From NCBI GenBank assembly GCA_963849065.1, contig CAWKFM010000004.1:434001-498000 (forward strand): 64,000 nt of DNA, written 5' to 3'. A program made the position numbers and the translations under genes. The DNA comes from TOLSYN sp963849065 (lineage in GTDB: Bacteria; Acidobacteriota; Terriglobia; Terriglobales; Acidobacteriaceae). A model generated the notes under the pieces. It did not search any database. It was not told where the DNA came from and saw only the letters and a list, made by a program, of their open reading frames with translations. Below are positions 38,070 through 46,914 of the stretch, one piece after another (positions within the stretch are counted from its first letter, which is position 1; every line of letters begins with the position of its first letter).

Positions 38070-38882
38070 CTACCCGGATGCCAAAATCAGATACTCCTCA
38101 AACTCCAGTCCCACCACGCGAATACGATCTGGCCGTACTTCGAGGAGGTTGATGCGTGGGAAAAGCTCTCCTGGCATGGCAAAATGGGCGACAACCGACG
38201 CAGCGGGAATCGCGCCTTCCACCATGGCTACCTTTGCAGTCTGCGGTTCACCGATTGCCGGCTGCTCAATGCGATCCTCCCATCCGCTCCTGAGCCTCAG
38301 GCCATGGGCGAGCAGGAAGTCCAGAACGCGGCATGCTATCTCAAATCCCGCCTGCTCAATCGGTCCCTGCGCGGATAGCAGACCAAGCCAATCCGTTCCC
38401 AGCCGGTAGGTGAATCCCCACAGCGGCAGTTCGTTTAGGTCGATTGCCGGGAACAGCCAATCACCGGGCAGGCCCGGTACAGCTCTGAGGGAGTGACGAT
38501 TGGGGTCTCGCCACACATCCAAAGGAATCCAAACCGCTTCCACCGCCTCGCGAGGATCCAAAACCGTGGGCAGCTCGACCTCCACTTCGAACACAAATGG
38601 CGCCACCAAAACGAATGGGCCCGTCCTCCGCCGCGCCAGCACCGGCGGCAATGCCACTTCACTACGCTTCCGGACGAGGCGGATTCCACACTCCTCTTCA
38701 AGTTCGCGGAGGGCAGTATGCAGCAGGTCGGGGTCGCCAGGATCACGCCGGCCGCCTGGAAACGACCAGTGTCCCGACCAGGAATCTTCTTGTCGCTCAG
38801 AACGACGAATGAGCAAAATGGATTCCAGCGGATGGCGTGCAAGGACGATCGCTACCGCGGCTTTGGGTTCTGCCATGTCCAT
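38070..38882 (-). CDS. Nudix hydrolase (CoA-pyrophosphatase-like)
   Basis: A protein of about 270 residues with a clear Nudix box, GGRRDPGDPDLLHTALRELEEECG, holding the metal-binding Glu residues. It cleaves a nucleoside diphosphate linked to another group. The stretch before the box (LIRRSERQEDSWSGHWSFPGG) and the position near the N-terminus recall CoA-type Nudix enzymes. The start is uncertain: GTG at 38906, or ATG at 38882 or 38876; none has a strong ribosome site. Confidence 0.83.
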   Translation of the reverse strand: MDMAEPKAAVAIVLARHPLESILLIRRSERQEDSWSGHWSFPGGRRDPGDPDLLHTALRELEEECGIRLVRKRSEVALPPVLARRRTGPFVLVAPFVFEVEVELPTVLDPREAVEAVWIPLDVWRDPNRHSLRAVPGLPGDWLFPAIDLNELPLWGFTYRLGTDWLGLLSAQGPIEQAGFEIACRVLDFLLAHGLRLRSGWEDRIEQPAIGEPQTAKVAMVEGAIPAASVVAHFAMPGELFPRINLLEVRPDRIRVVGLEFEEYLILASG

Positions 38883-39021
38883 ATATTGGCACGTTCGATC
38901 GGCCACGGCGATTCGCTTCGGAACAGCGTGAGGTTATTGTCCGATCCTGACCTTTTTGCAGGTGAGTGAATTAACAACTCAGTGTGTCAGCGACCGCTGA
39001 GGTTCAAGGCTATCCAGAAGT

Positions 39022-40779
39022 TTAGGGCTCTTCCGATGTCTCGATCAGCGGAATGGGTTCGCTCGAGGGGCGGCGGATCATCTCGTCGAGAGCCGAGCCG
39101 GGGCCAACCATCGGGTAAACGGAGTCCTCTTTTTCGACATGGAAGTTAATTAAGAACGGGCCTTTTGTGCGCCGCGCCTCCTCCACCGCGGAAAGCACCT
39201 CCGCGCGGCTGCGAACAGTGGCGCCGGGGATCCCGTGGGCATCGGCGAGCTTCACAAAGTCAGGCGAAAGAATCGACACGCAGGCGTAATTGCGCGCGTA
39301 CATGAACTCCTGCCACTGCCGCACCATGCCGAGGAAGCCATTGTTGATCACCGCGATGTTGATGTTCAGATTTTCCTGGGCAATGGTGGAGAGTTCGGCG
39401 GCAGTCATCTGGAATCCGCCGTCGCCGGCGATTACCCAGACCTCTTTTTCTGGGCAGGCGATCTTGGCGCCGATCGCCGCCGGCAGGGCAAATCCCATGG
39501 TTCCCAGTCCGCCCGAAGTGAGCAGGCTGCGCGGCGAATCATGCTTATAGTACTGCGCCTCCCACATCTGGTGCTGTCCCACGTCGGTGACCACGAGGGC
39601 CTTGCCTTCGGTAGCGCGCCACAGATCGTGAATCACGTGCGCAGCGTACAGATGGCCCAGGTCCGGCAGGTTCTTGATGTCGCGCACCGCAGCATCGCCC
39701 TTCATCACGTTCACCGAGTGCAGCCAGCTGTTGTCCTTGCGCGGCGCAATTCGCGGCAGGATGGTTTCCAGAATCTCGCGCAGATCGCCGATCAGCGCCA
39801 CGTCGACCATCACGTTCTTGTTGACCTCAGACGGGTCAATCTCAAGGTGGATCTTTTTCGCCTTTGGTGCGTAGCGCGTGAGGACGCCGGTAACCCTGTC
39901 GCTAAATCGCATGCCGCAGGCGATGATCAGGTCGGACTTCTGAATGGCCTTGTTAACCCAGGCTTCTCCATGCATGCCCATCATGCCCAGCGAGAGTTCA
40001 TGCGAGGCAGGGAAGGCGCCCAGGCCCAGCAGCGTCGAGGCCACCGGAATCTGCAGGCGCTCGGCCAGGGTGCGCACCTGGTTCATCGCATTGGATTCCA
40101 GAATGCCGTGCCCGGCCAGGATGATCGGCCGTTTGGCCGAGAGAATCAGCTCGACAGCTTCGCTGATGGCGTCTTGTTCTGCCGAGAGCATCGGGTGCGA
40201 GCGGTGCGGAGTCGGTGCGGCGGCATCGAAATCGAAATCGGCCAGGCCCTGCTGCGCGTCCTTGGTAATGTCCACAAGAACGGGGCCGGGACGTCCGGAA
40301 CGTGCGATCAGGAAAGCCTCGCGCAGCACCGGGGCAACCTCCTCCGTGCGTGTCACGCTGTAGTTGTGCTTGGTGATGGGCAGCGTAATCCCGGTGATGT
40401 CGACTTCCTGGAAGGCATCGCTGCCCAGCAGTTTGGAGGAGACCTGGCCGGTGATGCAGACCATCGGCACCGAGTCCGACATAGCGGTGGCGATGCCGGT
40501 GACCAGGTTGGTCGCGGCCGGGCCGGAGGTCGCAATCGCCACGCCCACCTTGCCGGAGGCGCGCGCGTATCCGTCTGCCGCATGAGCAGCGCATTGCTCG
40601 TGGCGAACCAGGATATGGCGGATCGGGTATTTGCGCAGAGCATCGTAGACGGGCAGGATGGCTCCGCCGGGATAGCCGAATACTTCGCGCACGCCCTCGC
40701 CCTCGAGGGTGGCCCAGACGATCTCAGCGCCGGTCAGGCGCGGCGTTTGGCTGGCGGCGGATGCGGGGGATTCGCTCAT
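39022..40779 (-). CDS. ilvB: Acetolactate synthase, large subunit
   Basis: A 585-residue thiamine-diphosphate enzyme that makes acetolactate or acetohydroxybutyrate in valine, leucine and isoleucine synthesis. The conserved Glu region is LVRHEQCAAHAADGYARASG; the ThDP motif GDGGFQMTAAELSTIAQ continues to INNGFLGM; GYPGGAILPVYDAL is at the N-terminus. The ATG at 40779 has AAGGAGA upstream. The regulatory subunit gene (ilvN) and ilvC are not adjacent here, so the large subunit either pairs with a distant partner or acts alone. Confidence 0.95.
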   Translation of the reverse strand: MSESPASAASQTPRLTGAEIVWATLEGEGVREVFGYPGGAILPVYDALRKYPIRHILVRHEQCAAHAADGYARASGKVGVAIATSGPAATNLVTGIATAMSDSVPMVCITGQVSSKLLGSDAFQEVDITGITLPITKHNYSVTRTEEVAPVLREAFLIARSGRPGPVLVDITKDAQQGLADFDFDAAAPTPHRSHPMLSAEQDAISEAVELILSAKRPIILAGHGILESNAMNQVRTLAERLQIPVASTLLGLGAFPASHELSLGMMGMHGEAWVNKAIQKSDLIIACGMRFSDRVTGVLTRYAPKAKKIHLEIDPSEVNKNVMVDVALIGDLREILETILPRIAPRKDNSWLHSVNVMKGDAAVRDIKNLPDLGHLYAAHVIHDLWRATEGKALVVTDVGQHQMWEAQYYKHDSPRSLLTSGGLGTMGFALPAAIGAKIACPEKEVWVIAGDGGFQMTAAELSTIAQENLNINIAVINNGFLGMVRQWQEFMYARNYACVSILSPDFVKLADAHGIPGATVRSRAEVLSAVEEARRTKGPFLINFHVEKEDSVYPMVGPGSALDEMIRRPSSEPIPLIETSEEP

Positions 40780-40859
40780 GGTGGGTTTCTCCTTGGTGCG
40801 GCTGTGCAAAGCAGATTGTCGACAAGTAATAAAACGCTTCTGCATTGGACGCAATCGGA

Positions 40860-42032
40860 CTACCCGAAGATGGAAGCTGCGGCCTCGGCTGATTGGGCGT
40901 TTTGTGTGGTGCGCGGTTGATAACTGCAACATGGTTCTTCGGCGAAAATATCATCTGTCAAGGCGTAGGCTCTGGCGCGTGAGCCTCCGCAGATCTGCTT
41001 ATACTCGCAACGCCCGCACTTGCCGAGCAGATTGCTCTCGTCGCGCAGGGACTGAAATAGTGGACTCTCGCGATAAAGCTTTGTAAGCGATTCGCTCCGT
41101 ACGTTGCCGGCCGAGATTGGCAGGAATCCACTGGGAAATACTTCACCGGTGTGGGAGACGAAAGCGAACCCTTTTCCGTCATTGATTCCCTTGGGCGCAC
41201 GTCCGATTCCGTCGGCGGAGGCGGTGCCGAGTACCGAAGGCAAATTGGCTGGCCTGGTCGCTCCATCACGCCGCAGTTCGGTGCGGCGCTGCAGCAGATA
41301 GCGCCGATAGTGCTGGGCCTCCGTGCTCTTGATGTCGAATTTCACCCGCCGGGAGGTCTCATATAACTTTGCAAACACCTGCTCGAACTCATCCGCAGAA
41401 ATCAAATCGATATCCGCGCCGCGCCCAGTTGGGACTAGAAAAAAGACACTCCACAGCGCGATATCGAGTTCCTCTAATAACGCGATGATGGCGTCGAGGT
41501 ACTTTAGATTGTGGCGCGTGATCGTGGTGTTGATCTGTACTGGAAGATCGATCTCGCGTGCCCAGCGCGCGCCCTGGATGGTGAAGTCAAAGGAGCCCGC
41601 AACGCGCCGGAAGCCATCGTGAATAGCGGCGGTGGGACCATCGAGGCTGATGGCAAGACGAGCAAGGCCGCTCTCCTTCAGTTTCACAATGGCCTCGCGG
41701 GTGAGCAGCGGAGTAGCACTGGGGGTCATCGAAGGTCTTAATTCGCGATCCGCCGCGTAGCGGACGAGTTCATAGATGTCGGTCCGCTTCAAGGGATCGC
41801 CGCCGGTCATAACGAAGAGCGGAGCTTGGAGCGCTGCAATTTCATCGATCAAACTCTTCGCCTCCTCCGTCGATAACTCCATAGGATTGCGCGCCGGCTG
41901 GGCGCACGCCCGGCAATGGAGGCAGGCGAGGTCGCAGGCCTGTGTGGTTTCCCAGATCACCAGGAACGGCCGTTCGTCGAAGTCAATGTTCAAGTAAGCT
42001 GCCGGACTTGCCGAATTCCCATTTTGCCGCAT
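40860..42032 (-). CDS. Radical SAM/SPASM protein (TIGR04053-like, heme-type enzyme)
   Basis: A 390-residue radical SAM enzyme. The [4Fe-4S] motif is CDLACLHC. A SPASM-type C-terminal cluster region has CGRCEYKQICGGSRARAYA and EPCC. It resembles the TIGR04053 group and Ahb-type enzymes of alternative heme synthesis, but which reaction it performs is unsure. The ATG has GAGGTGA upstream. About 50 bases upstream lies a palindromic operator-like site also found before the RIC gene. With NnrS and RIC nearby I infer a role in nitric-oxide or anaerobic stress. Confidence 0.82.
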   Translation of the reverse strand: MRQNGNSASPAAYLNIDFDERPFLVIWETTQACDLACLHCRACAQPARNPMELSTEEAKSLIDEIAALQAPLFVMTGGDPLKRTDIYELVRYAADRELRPSMTPSATPLLTREAIVKLKESGLARLAISLDGPTAAIHDGFRRVAGSFDFTIQGARWAREIDLPVQINTTITRHNLKYLDAIIALLEELDIALWSVFFLVPTGRGADIDLISADEFEQVFAKLYETSRRVKFDIKSTEAQHYRRYLLQRRTELRRDGATRPANLPSVLGTASADGIGRAPKGINDGKGFAFVSHTGEVFPSGFLPISAGNVRSESLTKLYRESPLFQSLRDESNLLGKCGRCEYKQICGGSRARAYALTDDIFAEEPCCSYQPRTTQNAQSAEAAASIFG

Positions 42033-42070
42033 GGTGTCACCTCACTGTTGTTACAGATTCGCAGATTCCG

Positions 42071-42096
42071 GTTGCCGCCGAAGCGACTCAAGTCAC
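42071..42096 (-). promoter_or_regulatory. Candidate Crp/Fnr-type operator before radical SAM gene
   Basis: On the minus strand: GTGACTTGAGTCGCTTCGGC, with GACTTGAGTC nearly palindromic. It lies about 51-64 bases upstream of the radical SAM start. A matching site stands before the RIC gene at 44341-44364 at about the same distance. Shape fits a Crp/Fnr/Dnr-class box, but the regulator is unproven. Confidence 0.5.
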
Positions 42097-42101
42097 AGGC
42101 T

Positions 42102-43481
42102 TCACGACACATTGCCGGCTGAACCGGATTGAGGGGCGCACAGGTCAACCTGGACCAACTGTGCAGAGGGCGGCTGGGAGCGGAAGGTCAGGATCATGTT
42201 CACCGCGAAGAGCGTGACCGCCGTAAGTTCGGTGAGCGCCGAAATTGGCAGGACTTTCCAGGCGCTTTGAAGAATGCCCTGGTAGGCGAGCACCTCGGAG
42301 GAGACGCGCAGCAGGCATCCGGCGGTGAGCACGCCGAGGCTTGCGCCCATCAGGCGCGGGCTGTACAGCAATCGCATTCCACTGAACGCTGGCAAAACCC
42401 GCTGGCCGATTGCGAACACCATGGTAGACACGAAACCGACGGTCAAGGCGTGGCGTGATGCGCCCCAGATGCCATCGGGGTTCGCAGCGAAGGCTGCCCA
42501 CACACCCAACACGGCGGCCACGACCAGCCATGCGTACGCCAGGCGGACGAAGTACGGGAAGGCGGAATGAACGCCCCTCGTCTTCGGCGGCTGTATCGAC
42601 CGGGTCTGAACCCGAAGGGCGAAGTTTGAAAACACGGCGGCAGCCAGCAGCAGAATCACCGCGGCACGGAAGGCTCCCAGCAACGCAGTCGTTACCCCTG
42701 CGATGTCGAGTGCGAGCGCGAGCAAGAGCCCGCGATTGCAGGGAGCGCGAATTCCCAGGAAGGTGGGCAGCCAGCGCGCGCTGAATCCCCACACCAAGGG
42801 CACCATAAAGCCCCACGCCATCAACGCCAGGTAGCGCTGATCGAAACTTTGCGCAAAGGCGGGAGAGCCAGCGTGGATGGCTGCCCAGATGCAACCGCCA
42901 AGATTGGCAGCGAGAGTTCCAAGCAAGCCCACGGTTCCGTTCATGACCACAAGAATCCAGGTGTCAAACTTGGGGCGTTCTTGCGATGAGCCCGGGGGCT
43001 TGTGCGTGGACACTGCGCGGAAGAAGATGAGAAATGCCAGCAGTTCAAGGGATGCGGAGATAGGAAGGATGGCGCGCCAGTGCCATTCGTAAACGCTGGC
43101 CGTCCACCTTGCGGTTACGCCCACGGTCCACAGCAGCCAGCAACTCCAGGCTTCCCACAGCGCGAATCGCTGAGCGCTGCGACCCCGCGGAATCGAGTAG
43201 AAGCCGATACCGAGAATGAACGTGCCGATCCATCCAAAGACCTGAGCGTGGCCGTGCGCCTGAATCCACGAGGCGGAGATCGAAGCAGCCGCGTGCTTGT
43301 TGCTGATGGAGAGCAGATTCCAAACGCCGAGAAAGGTCCCTGGCAGCAGCATGAAAGCCAAGCCGGTGCCGATGAACAGCACCACGAGACGGGACAGAGC
43401 AGCTTCCCGCTCGCGGGTAGCCAAGGCACGATTGTGCGGCTGTTCATCGCTCGCTGGATTTACGCTTTTCACTAATCCCAT
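42102..43481 (-). CDS. nnrS: NnrS-family membrane protein
   Basis: A 459-residue polytopic inner-membrane protein with about 12 helices and conserved His residues in patterns such as WIQAHGHAQVFGWIGTFILG and SRHALTVGFVSTMVFAIGQRVLP. NnrS is a heme- and copper-containing protein that relieves nitrosative stress and is usually controlled by nitric-oxide regulators. The start ATG follows AGGGGTG. The radical SAM gene follows in the same direction, 69 bases downstream. The RIC gene lies about 100 bases upstream, also on the minus strand. Confidence 0.9.
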   Translation of the reverse strand: MGLVKSVNPASDEQPHNRALATREREAALSRLVVLFIGTGLAFMLLPGTFLGVWNLLSISNKHAAASISASWIQAHGHAQVFGWIGTFILGIGFYSIPRGRSAQRFALWEAWSCWLLWTVGVTARWTASVYEWHWRAILPISASLELLAFLIFFRAVSTHKPPGSSQERPKFDTWILVVMNGTVGLLGTLAANLGGCIWAAIHAGSPAFAQSFDQRYLALMAWGFMVPLVWGFSARWLPTFLGIRAPCNRGLLLALALDIAGVTTALLGAFRAAVILLLAAAVFSNFALRVQTRSIQPPKTRGVHSAFPYFVRLAYAWLVVAAVLGVWAAFAANPDGIWGASRHALTVGFVSTMVFAIGQRVLPAFSGMRLLYSPRLMGASLGVLTAGCLLRVSSEVLAYQGILQSAWKVLPISALTELTAVTLFAVNMILTFRSQPPSAQLVQVDLCAPQSGSAGNVS

Positions 43482-43579
43482 AAGTCACCCCTAACCCGAG
43501 CGCTACGAAGGCAACCTGCATCGCGCGCTCTTGCATTCAAGCGACCCGCGCACGCGGGCCCTCTGTAAGCGAGGCGAAA

Positions 43580-44302
43580 TCAGCAAGGCAGCGTGGTCTC
43601 CTTCGCAATCGCGCGCGGAAAGAGAATATTGTTTTCGAGATGAATGTGCTGGTGCAGGTCCTGCTCGAATTCATGCAAGCCAGCATAGTATGCGTGATAA
43701 GAGGGGCACGCATCTGAAGGCGGAGTGTAGTTACCGCTGAGCTGCCTGATTTTCGCCAGCAATTCTCCCGCGCCTTCGTGTTCCTACATCATCATGGCAA
43801 CGGGGTTGGCGACCGTTCCGAAGCAGCTGTGCGGTTTCGCGCTACCGCTGGCCAGGGCACGCTCCAACTGGGCGATGTAAGGAAACAGGATCTGTTCTTC
43901 TTTCATCAGATGTTGGGTCAACTCCTGATCCAGCGCCTGCAATGCGGATTGAATGTGAGCTAGCTCCGCGTGATTGGATCCGTGCGCCGCGACCACTTTT
44001 TTGGCCAGCGTGTCCAGGCGTGGCAGCTCTTTCTTTACATACTCGTGGCGCTGCGAGACGATGTGTCCGGCCAGACTTTCAAGCGAAGCCTTGCTCCAGT
44101 CCGTTAGCGCGGGGCCGGACTCCGATGCGGCGTCTACCAGAGCGGCCAGCACGGTGCCGACCTCGACATCCTGTTCGGTACAGGCAATGGCGAGAGGCTT
44201 TCGCCCTCCACAGCAGTAGTCGATTCCGAACTGTTCAAAGACTCGAATCGACGATGGGTGGTTAAGCGCGATTTCACGGACGGTTTCAGTGACAGTGGGC
44301 AT
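43580..44302 (-). pseudogene. RIC/ScdA-type iron-sulfur repair gene with in-frame TAG
   Basis: The gene codes for a di-iron iron-sulfur cluster repair protein (ScdA/YtfE/RIC). Its first 172 codons include the DUF542 domain (FEQFGIDYCCGG) and the first hemerythrin-like His residues (SQRHEYVKKELP, HLMKEEQILFPYI). Codon 173 is TAG (43784-43786); the same frame then continues without a shift as EHEGAGELLAKIRQLSGNY and HIHLENNILFPRAI to 43580, which matches the family's C-terminus. About 240 codons in all, the normal length. The stop removes half of the di-iron ligands, so the product should be inactive unless TAG is read through. AAGGAG precedes the start. Confidence 0.85.
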
Positions 44303-44340
44303 ATCAATCTCCTTGCATCTTGAAAATAGAAGGGTGCGGT

Positions 44341-44364
44341 GTTTGCCGCAGCGACCAAAGTCAC
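44341..44364 (-). promoter_or_regulatory. Candidate Crp/Fnr-type operator before RIC gene
   Basis: On the minus strand: GTGACTTTGGTCGCTGCGGC. It shares GTGACTT, GTCGCT and CGGC with the site at 42071-42096 and sits about 49-62 bases before the RIC start codon. Confidence 0.5.
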
Positions 44365-44453
44365 TTGCCGAATACGCAGTCCAAATAACAATAGAGAGAA
44401 CTTATCGCGGGTGGCGCCCTCTCGGTGCCGAAGGCGTTGATCGAGGGATACGA

Positions 44454-44662
44454 TTGAACACGAAGCGTATAGATCTGGCGGAGGTCCTTCATAAGACAGG
44501 CCTGTTTTCCAGTCTTTCTCAGCCCGAGTTACAGTTGCATCCAGCGTCCGACAGGCTGGTCGGACGGGATTCGGCTGCCGCGCGAAACTGGGGGCCGCAA
44601 GGCGGTGTGCACGGAGTTGGAGCCGTTACAGACGCTTGGGATAAATGTGATGAAAACAAAGG
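44454..44662 (+). pseudogene. Remnant of a Crp/Fnr-type regulator gene
   Basis: From a TTG, the frame reads NTKRIDLAEVLHKTGLFSSL, then SQPELQLHPASD, the typical beginning of a Crp/Fnr cAMP-binding-like domain. After about 35 residues the similarity ends in unrelated sequence and no effector domain or DNA-binding HTH follows. It is divergent from the RIC gene and may once have controlled the nearby genes. It ends before the left attachment repeat, so the truncation need not be due to the integrative element. Call rests on a short match only. Confidence 0.45.
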
Positions 44663-44712
44663 AAGATGGTGAGCGCGGTAGGAATCGAACCTACAACCTA
44701 CTGATTAAGAGT
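44663..44712 (+). repeat. Attachment site, left (attL, 50 bp)
   Basis: Identical over 50 bases to 51017-51066. It comprises the 3' part of tRNA-Lys (from the anticodon loop to CCA) plus four bases downstream (AAGA side on the plus strand). At this end the tRNA is only a fragment; the full gene is at the right end. Confidence 0.9.
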
Positions 44713-45130
44713 TGTAGAAAACTCATGTTGCCAATATCACTCGGTACATTCAAGTACCAAGAAACAAAGGCGAACCAGCACTATTGGAGAGAATTTCAGC
44801 AGTGCTGGTTCATACCTCTGCATATCGGCTCTCCCCACAGAATCACCCACGAATTTATGTCATGGTAGGGCCAAGAAAGAGCATCCGGCGATGCGCGGGT
44901 TGCGCGGAAGATTTGTGCTGAACGACGAGCTGTCTACATGTTTGTCGAATTGGTAGTGTCCTAAAAAACCGCATTGAGGCCTCTTCACTAAGATTGCGGC
45001 CATGCGCAAGACGCGCAGGTGGACGCCCCCGGAACAAAACCGAGGGCGCACAAGTCTGGAATGAACTGGATAGGCGAGAGCAATTAAGAGGGTAACTTAG
45101 CCTAGACAACCTAGACGACCAGAAACGGCC
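44713..45130. other. Element left flank, no gene recognised; contains an inverted repeat
   Basis: About 420 bases inside the element. At 44772-44782 and 44801-44811 is a perfect 11-bp inverted repeat (GAACCAGCACT / AGTGCTGGTTC, 18-base spacer), possibly a terminator for leftward transcription or a recombination-protein site. Short open frames here match nothing I know. Confidence 0.45.
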
Positions 45131-46183
45131 TCACGCGGTAGCGGATTCCGCAGAGTTTCTTTGCTCTTCTCCGTTGTCTTTCGAAGGCGGTCTACTGTTT
45201 GGTCGGCTTCTCTGCGCTGGTTTGCCTGACTGTCTTTCACCACTTGGCGAAGTCTCTCGATTTGGATGTTCGTTTCTGGCACTGCGTTCCTCCTTCCGCA
45301 ACGGCCGCGCTTTTTCTGATGCTTCTTCGGCCACTAATGAAGCAAAATTGGCGATTAAGGGGGTGTCCACTGGGCGAATCAATGCCGATTTCAAAAGATT
45401 AAAAATCGACATTTCCTGTTCGCTGAATCCGTCCACATTCTTAAACAACGTCCCCGCTTCTTCGCGATCAATAACAAAAGCATGAGTGGGGTAGTCGTTC
45501 ACCAAATGCCCTACAACTGTTTCGGCATCGTAGCGCATGTTCTCCATATTGGCTAACTGTTTGCCATACGCTTTAGTAACCTCTAATCCTCTTTGTGCGA
45601 TTCCGATCCGATGCGGGTCGAGCTGGGCGGTAATGGGTTCAACCAATCCAGTTGCCAGCTTTGTAGCAATTTCGCTTGCTAACCGAGTGGAGATAGAATG
45701 CCCGCTTCTTCTTAATATCGTCAGAAGGTTCTGTTCGAAACAGGCAAAAGCATGATCTGTTAAGTACCGAAGTGTGCTGAACACTTCGAGCCCCGAAGCT
45801 CGCTGATCAATCTCATCTGGTCGGGTTAATTGCGTATCCAGTGGACCTAATTCTCCGAAGTCAGAAAATCCGAGAGAATTAGCGCACAGGGCAATCATGG
45901 TCCCGGCGCTTTTACAGTACGAAGGAATCAATATTCTGATGTCAACGGGATAGCGCCGATGAAGTGCACGTGCTATGCGATATGCGGCGTGGGGGTCACC
46001 ACCGTAGGTACAAAGGAAAAGAGCCGCTCTCCGGCGAGGTGCTTTATACGAAACCAGTTTATCGATGAAATCGTCGGAATTCTCAGACTCAATCGCTCCA
46101 GAGAATACAAGGAGGTCCCTGTCCGTCTCCTTCATAAACCGACTCGCCGTGTTTAGTGGCTCAATTACGCCATTCTCCGACAT
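45131..46183 (-). CDS. SDH_sah-type serine protease (ClpP/SppA fold)
   Basis: A 350-residue protein of the serine dehydrogenase proteinase (SDH_sah) family, which has the ClpP/crotonase fold. Residues 20-270 form the fold: CTYGGDPHAAYRIARAL gives the oxyanion loop and Ser92 in IPSYCKSAGTMIAL is the expected nucleophile, followed by LGFSDFGELGPLDTQL. A Lys or His partner is not certain by eye. The last 75 residues are highly charged and disordered (Arg/Glu/Ser/Asn-rich). No signal peptide, so it should act in the cytosol. It is downstream of the dCTP deaminase gene on the same strand, 172 bases away. Confidence 0.75.
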   Translation of the reverse strand: MSENGVIEPLNTASRFMKETDRDLLVFSGAIESENSDDFIDKLVSYKAPRRRAALFLCTYGGDPHAAYRIARALHRRYPVDIRILIPSYCKSAGTMIALCANSLGFSDFGELGPLDTQLTRPDEIDQRASGLEVFSTLRYLTDHAFACFEQNLLTILRRSGHSISTRLASEIATKLATGLVEPITAQLDPHRIGIAQRGLEVTKAYGKQLANMENMRYDAETVVGHLVNDYPTHAFVIDREEAGTLFKNVDGFSEQEMSIFNLLKSALIRPVDTPLIANFASLVAEEASEKARPLRKEERSARNEHPNRETSPSGERQSGKPAQRSRPNSRPPSKDNGEEQRNSAESATA

Positions 46184-46355
46184 GAGCCGAGCATATCATT
46201 GGGCACCAGAAAATCGCCATTCGAATGCGCCCCAAATTTGTCTTTTTTCATTACGGTGGTCACTTTTTCGCAGTTTCAGCACACTGCCAATCCGATGGTA
46301 GTGTACCAGTTTGAGTTCTGGAAATAAATGACGTGCGGCTGAGGGCAGGATGGGA

Positions 46356-46913
46356 TTATTTCTTTGTTTGGCCGAAGAATTGTCCTGCATAGCCCTTATC
46401 GGGAGTGCCGAGCGTCTGCTCAAAAATCAATTGGCACACTCGCATACCGGGCACGAGTTTCACACTCATTAGTCCATGGTTACAAATTTCGAGTTGAATT
46501 GGCCCCGCGAACCCAGCGTGAATGGTGGGGGCAGTAATATGGATTCCAATTCCTAGCCTCGCCAATGAGCTCTTCCCCTCAACTCGGGCCGCCAGCCGAG
46601 AACACGTGGGTAGATCGACGTTTTCTTCTGTCCATCCGAGTAGAAATTCTTGCGGCTTTACGACGTAGCCATCCGTGCCTACTTCTTTTGTTTCGGAATA
46701 AGCTTTGACGAATTCATTGAACTTGTAGCCCTGTGTTGACGGGCAGATTACCTGCTCAACCCCCGTCACCGTCGTCGGTTTCCATATGTGGAGATACTTT
46801 GACAGGGTCAGGTCAAGACTTGTAGAGCTATAAGCTTCCACCCCGGGCACGGGATCAATGATAATCTGCCCACTCTGAATGGCTGCCTGTATTTCGCGAT
46901 CCGTGAGAACCAA
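46356..46913 (-). CDS. dcd: dCTP deaminase (Dcd/DUT family)
   Basis: A 185-residue member of the dUTPase-like deaminase family, which converts dCTP to dUTP (some also to dUMP). Motifs: TSLDLTLSKY near the start, EGKSSLARLG at residues 112-121 with the catalytic Ser/Arg, ITAPTIHAGFAGPIQLE with Glu142 as the general base. Full length and complete. In a mobile element this enzyme is a candidate for phage defence by nucleotide depletion or for dUTP control. Its start follows the stop of the 80-residue gene by one base, so the two are translationally linked. Confidence 0.88.
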   Translation of the reverse strand: MVLTDREIQAAIQSGQIIIDPVPGVEAYSSTSLDLTLSKYLHIWKPTTVTGVEQVICPSTQGYKFNEFVKAYSETKEVGTDGYVVKPQEFLLGWTEENVDLPTCSRLAARVEGKSSLARLGIGIHITAPTIHAGFAGPIQLEICNHGLMSVKLVPGMRVCQLIFEQTLGTPDKGYAGQFFGQTKK

Positions 46914-46914
46914 T

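Noticed and set aside
43580..44302. Frameshift in the RIC gene
   Set aside because: Both halves are in one frame; only a TAG codon separates them.
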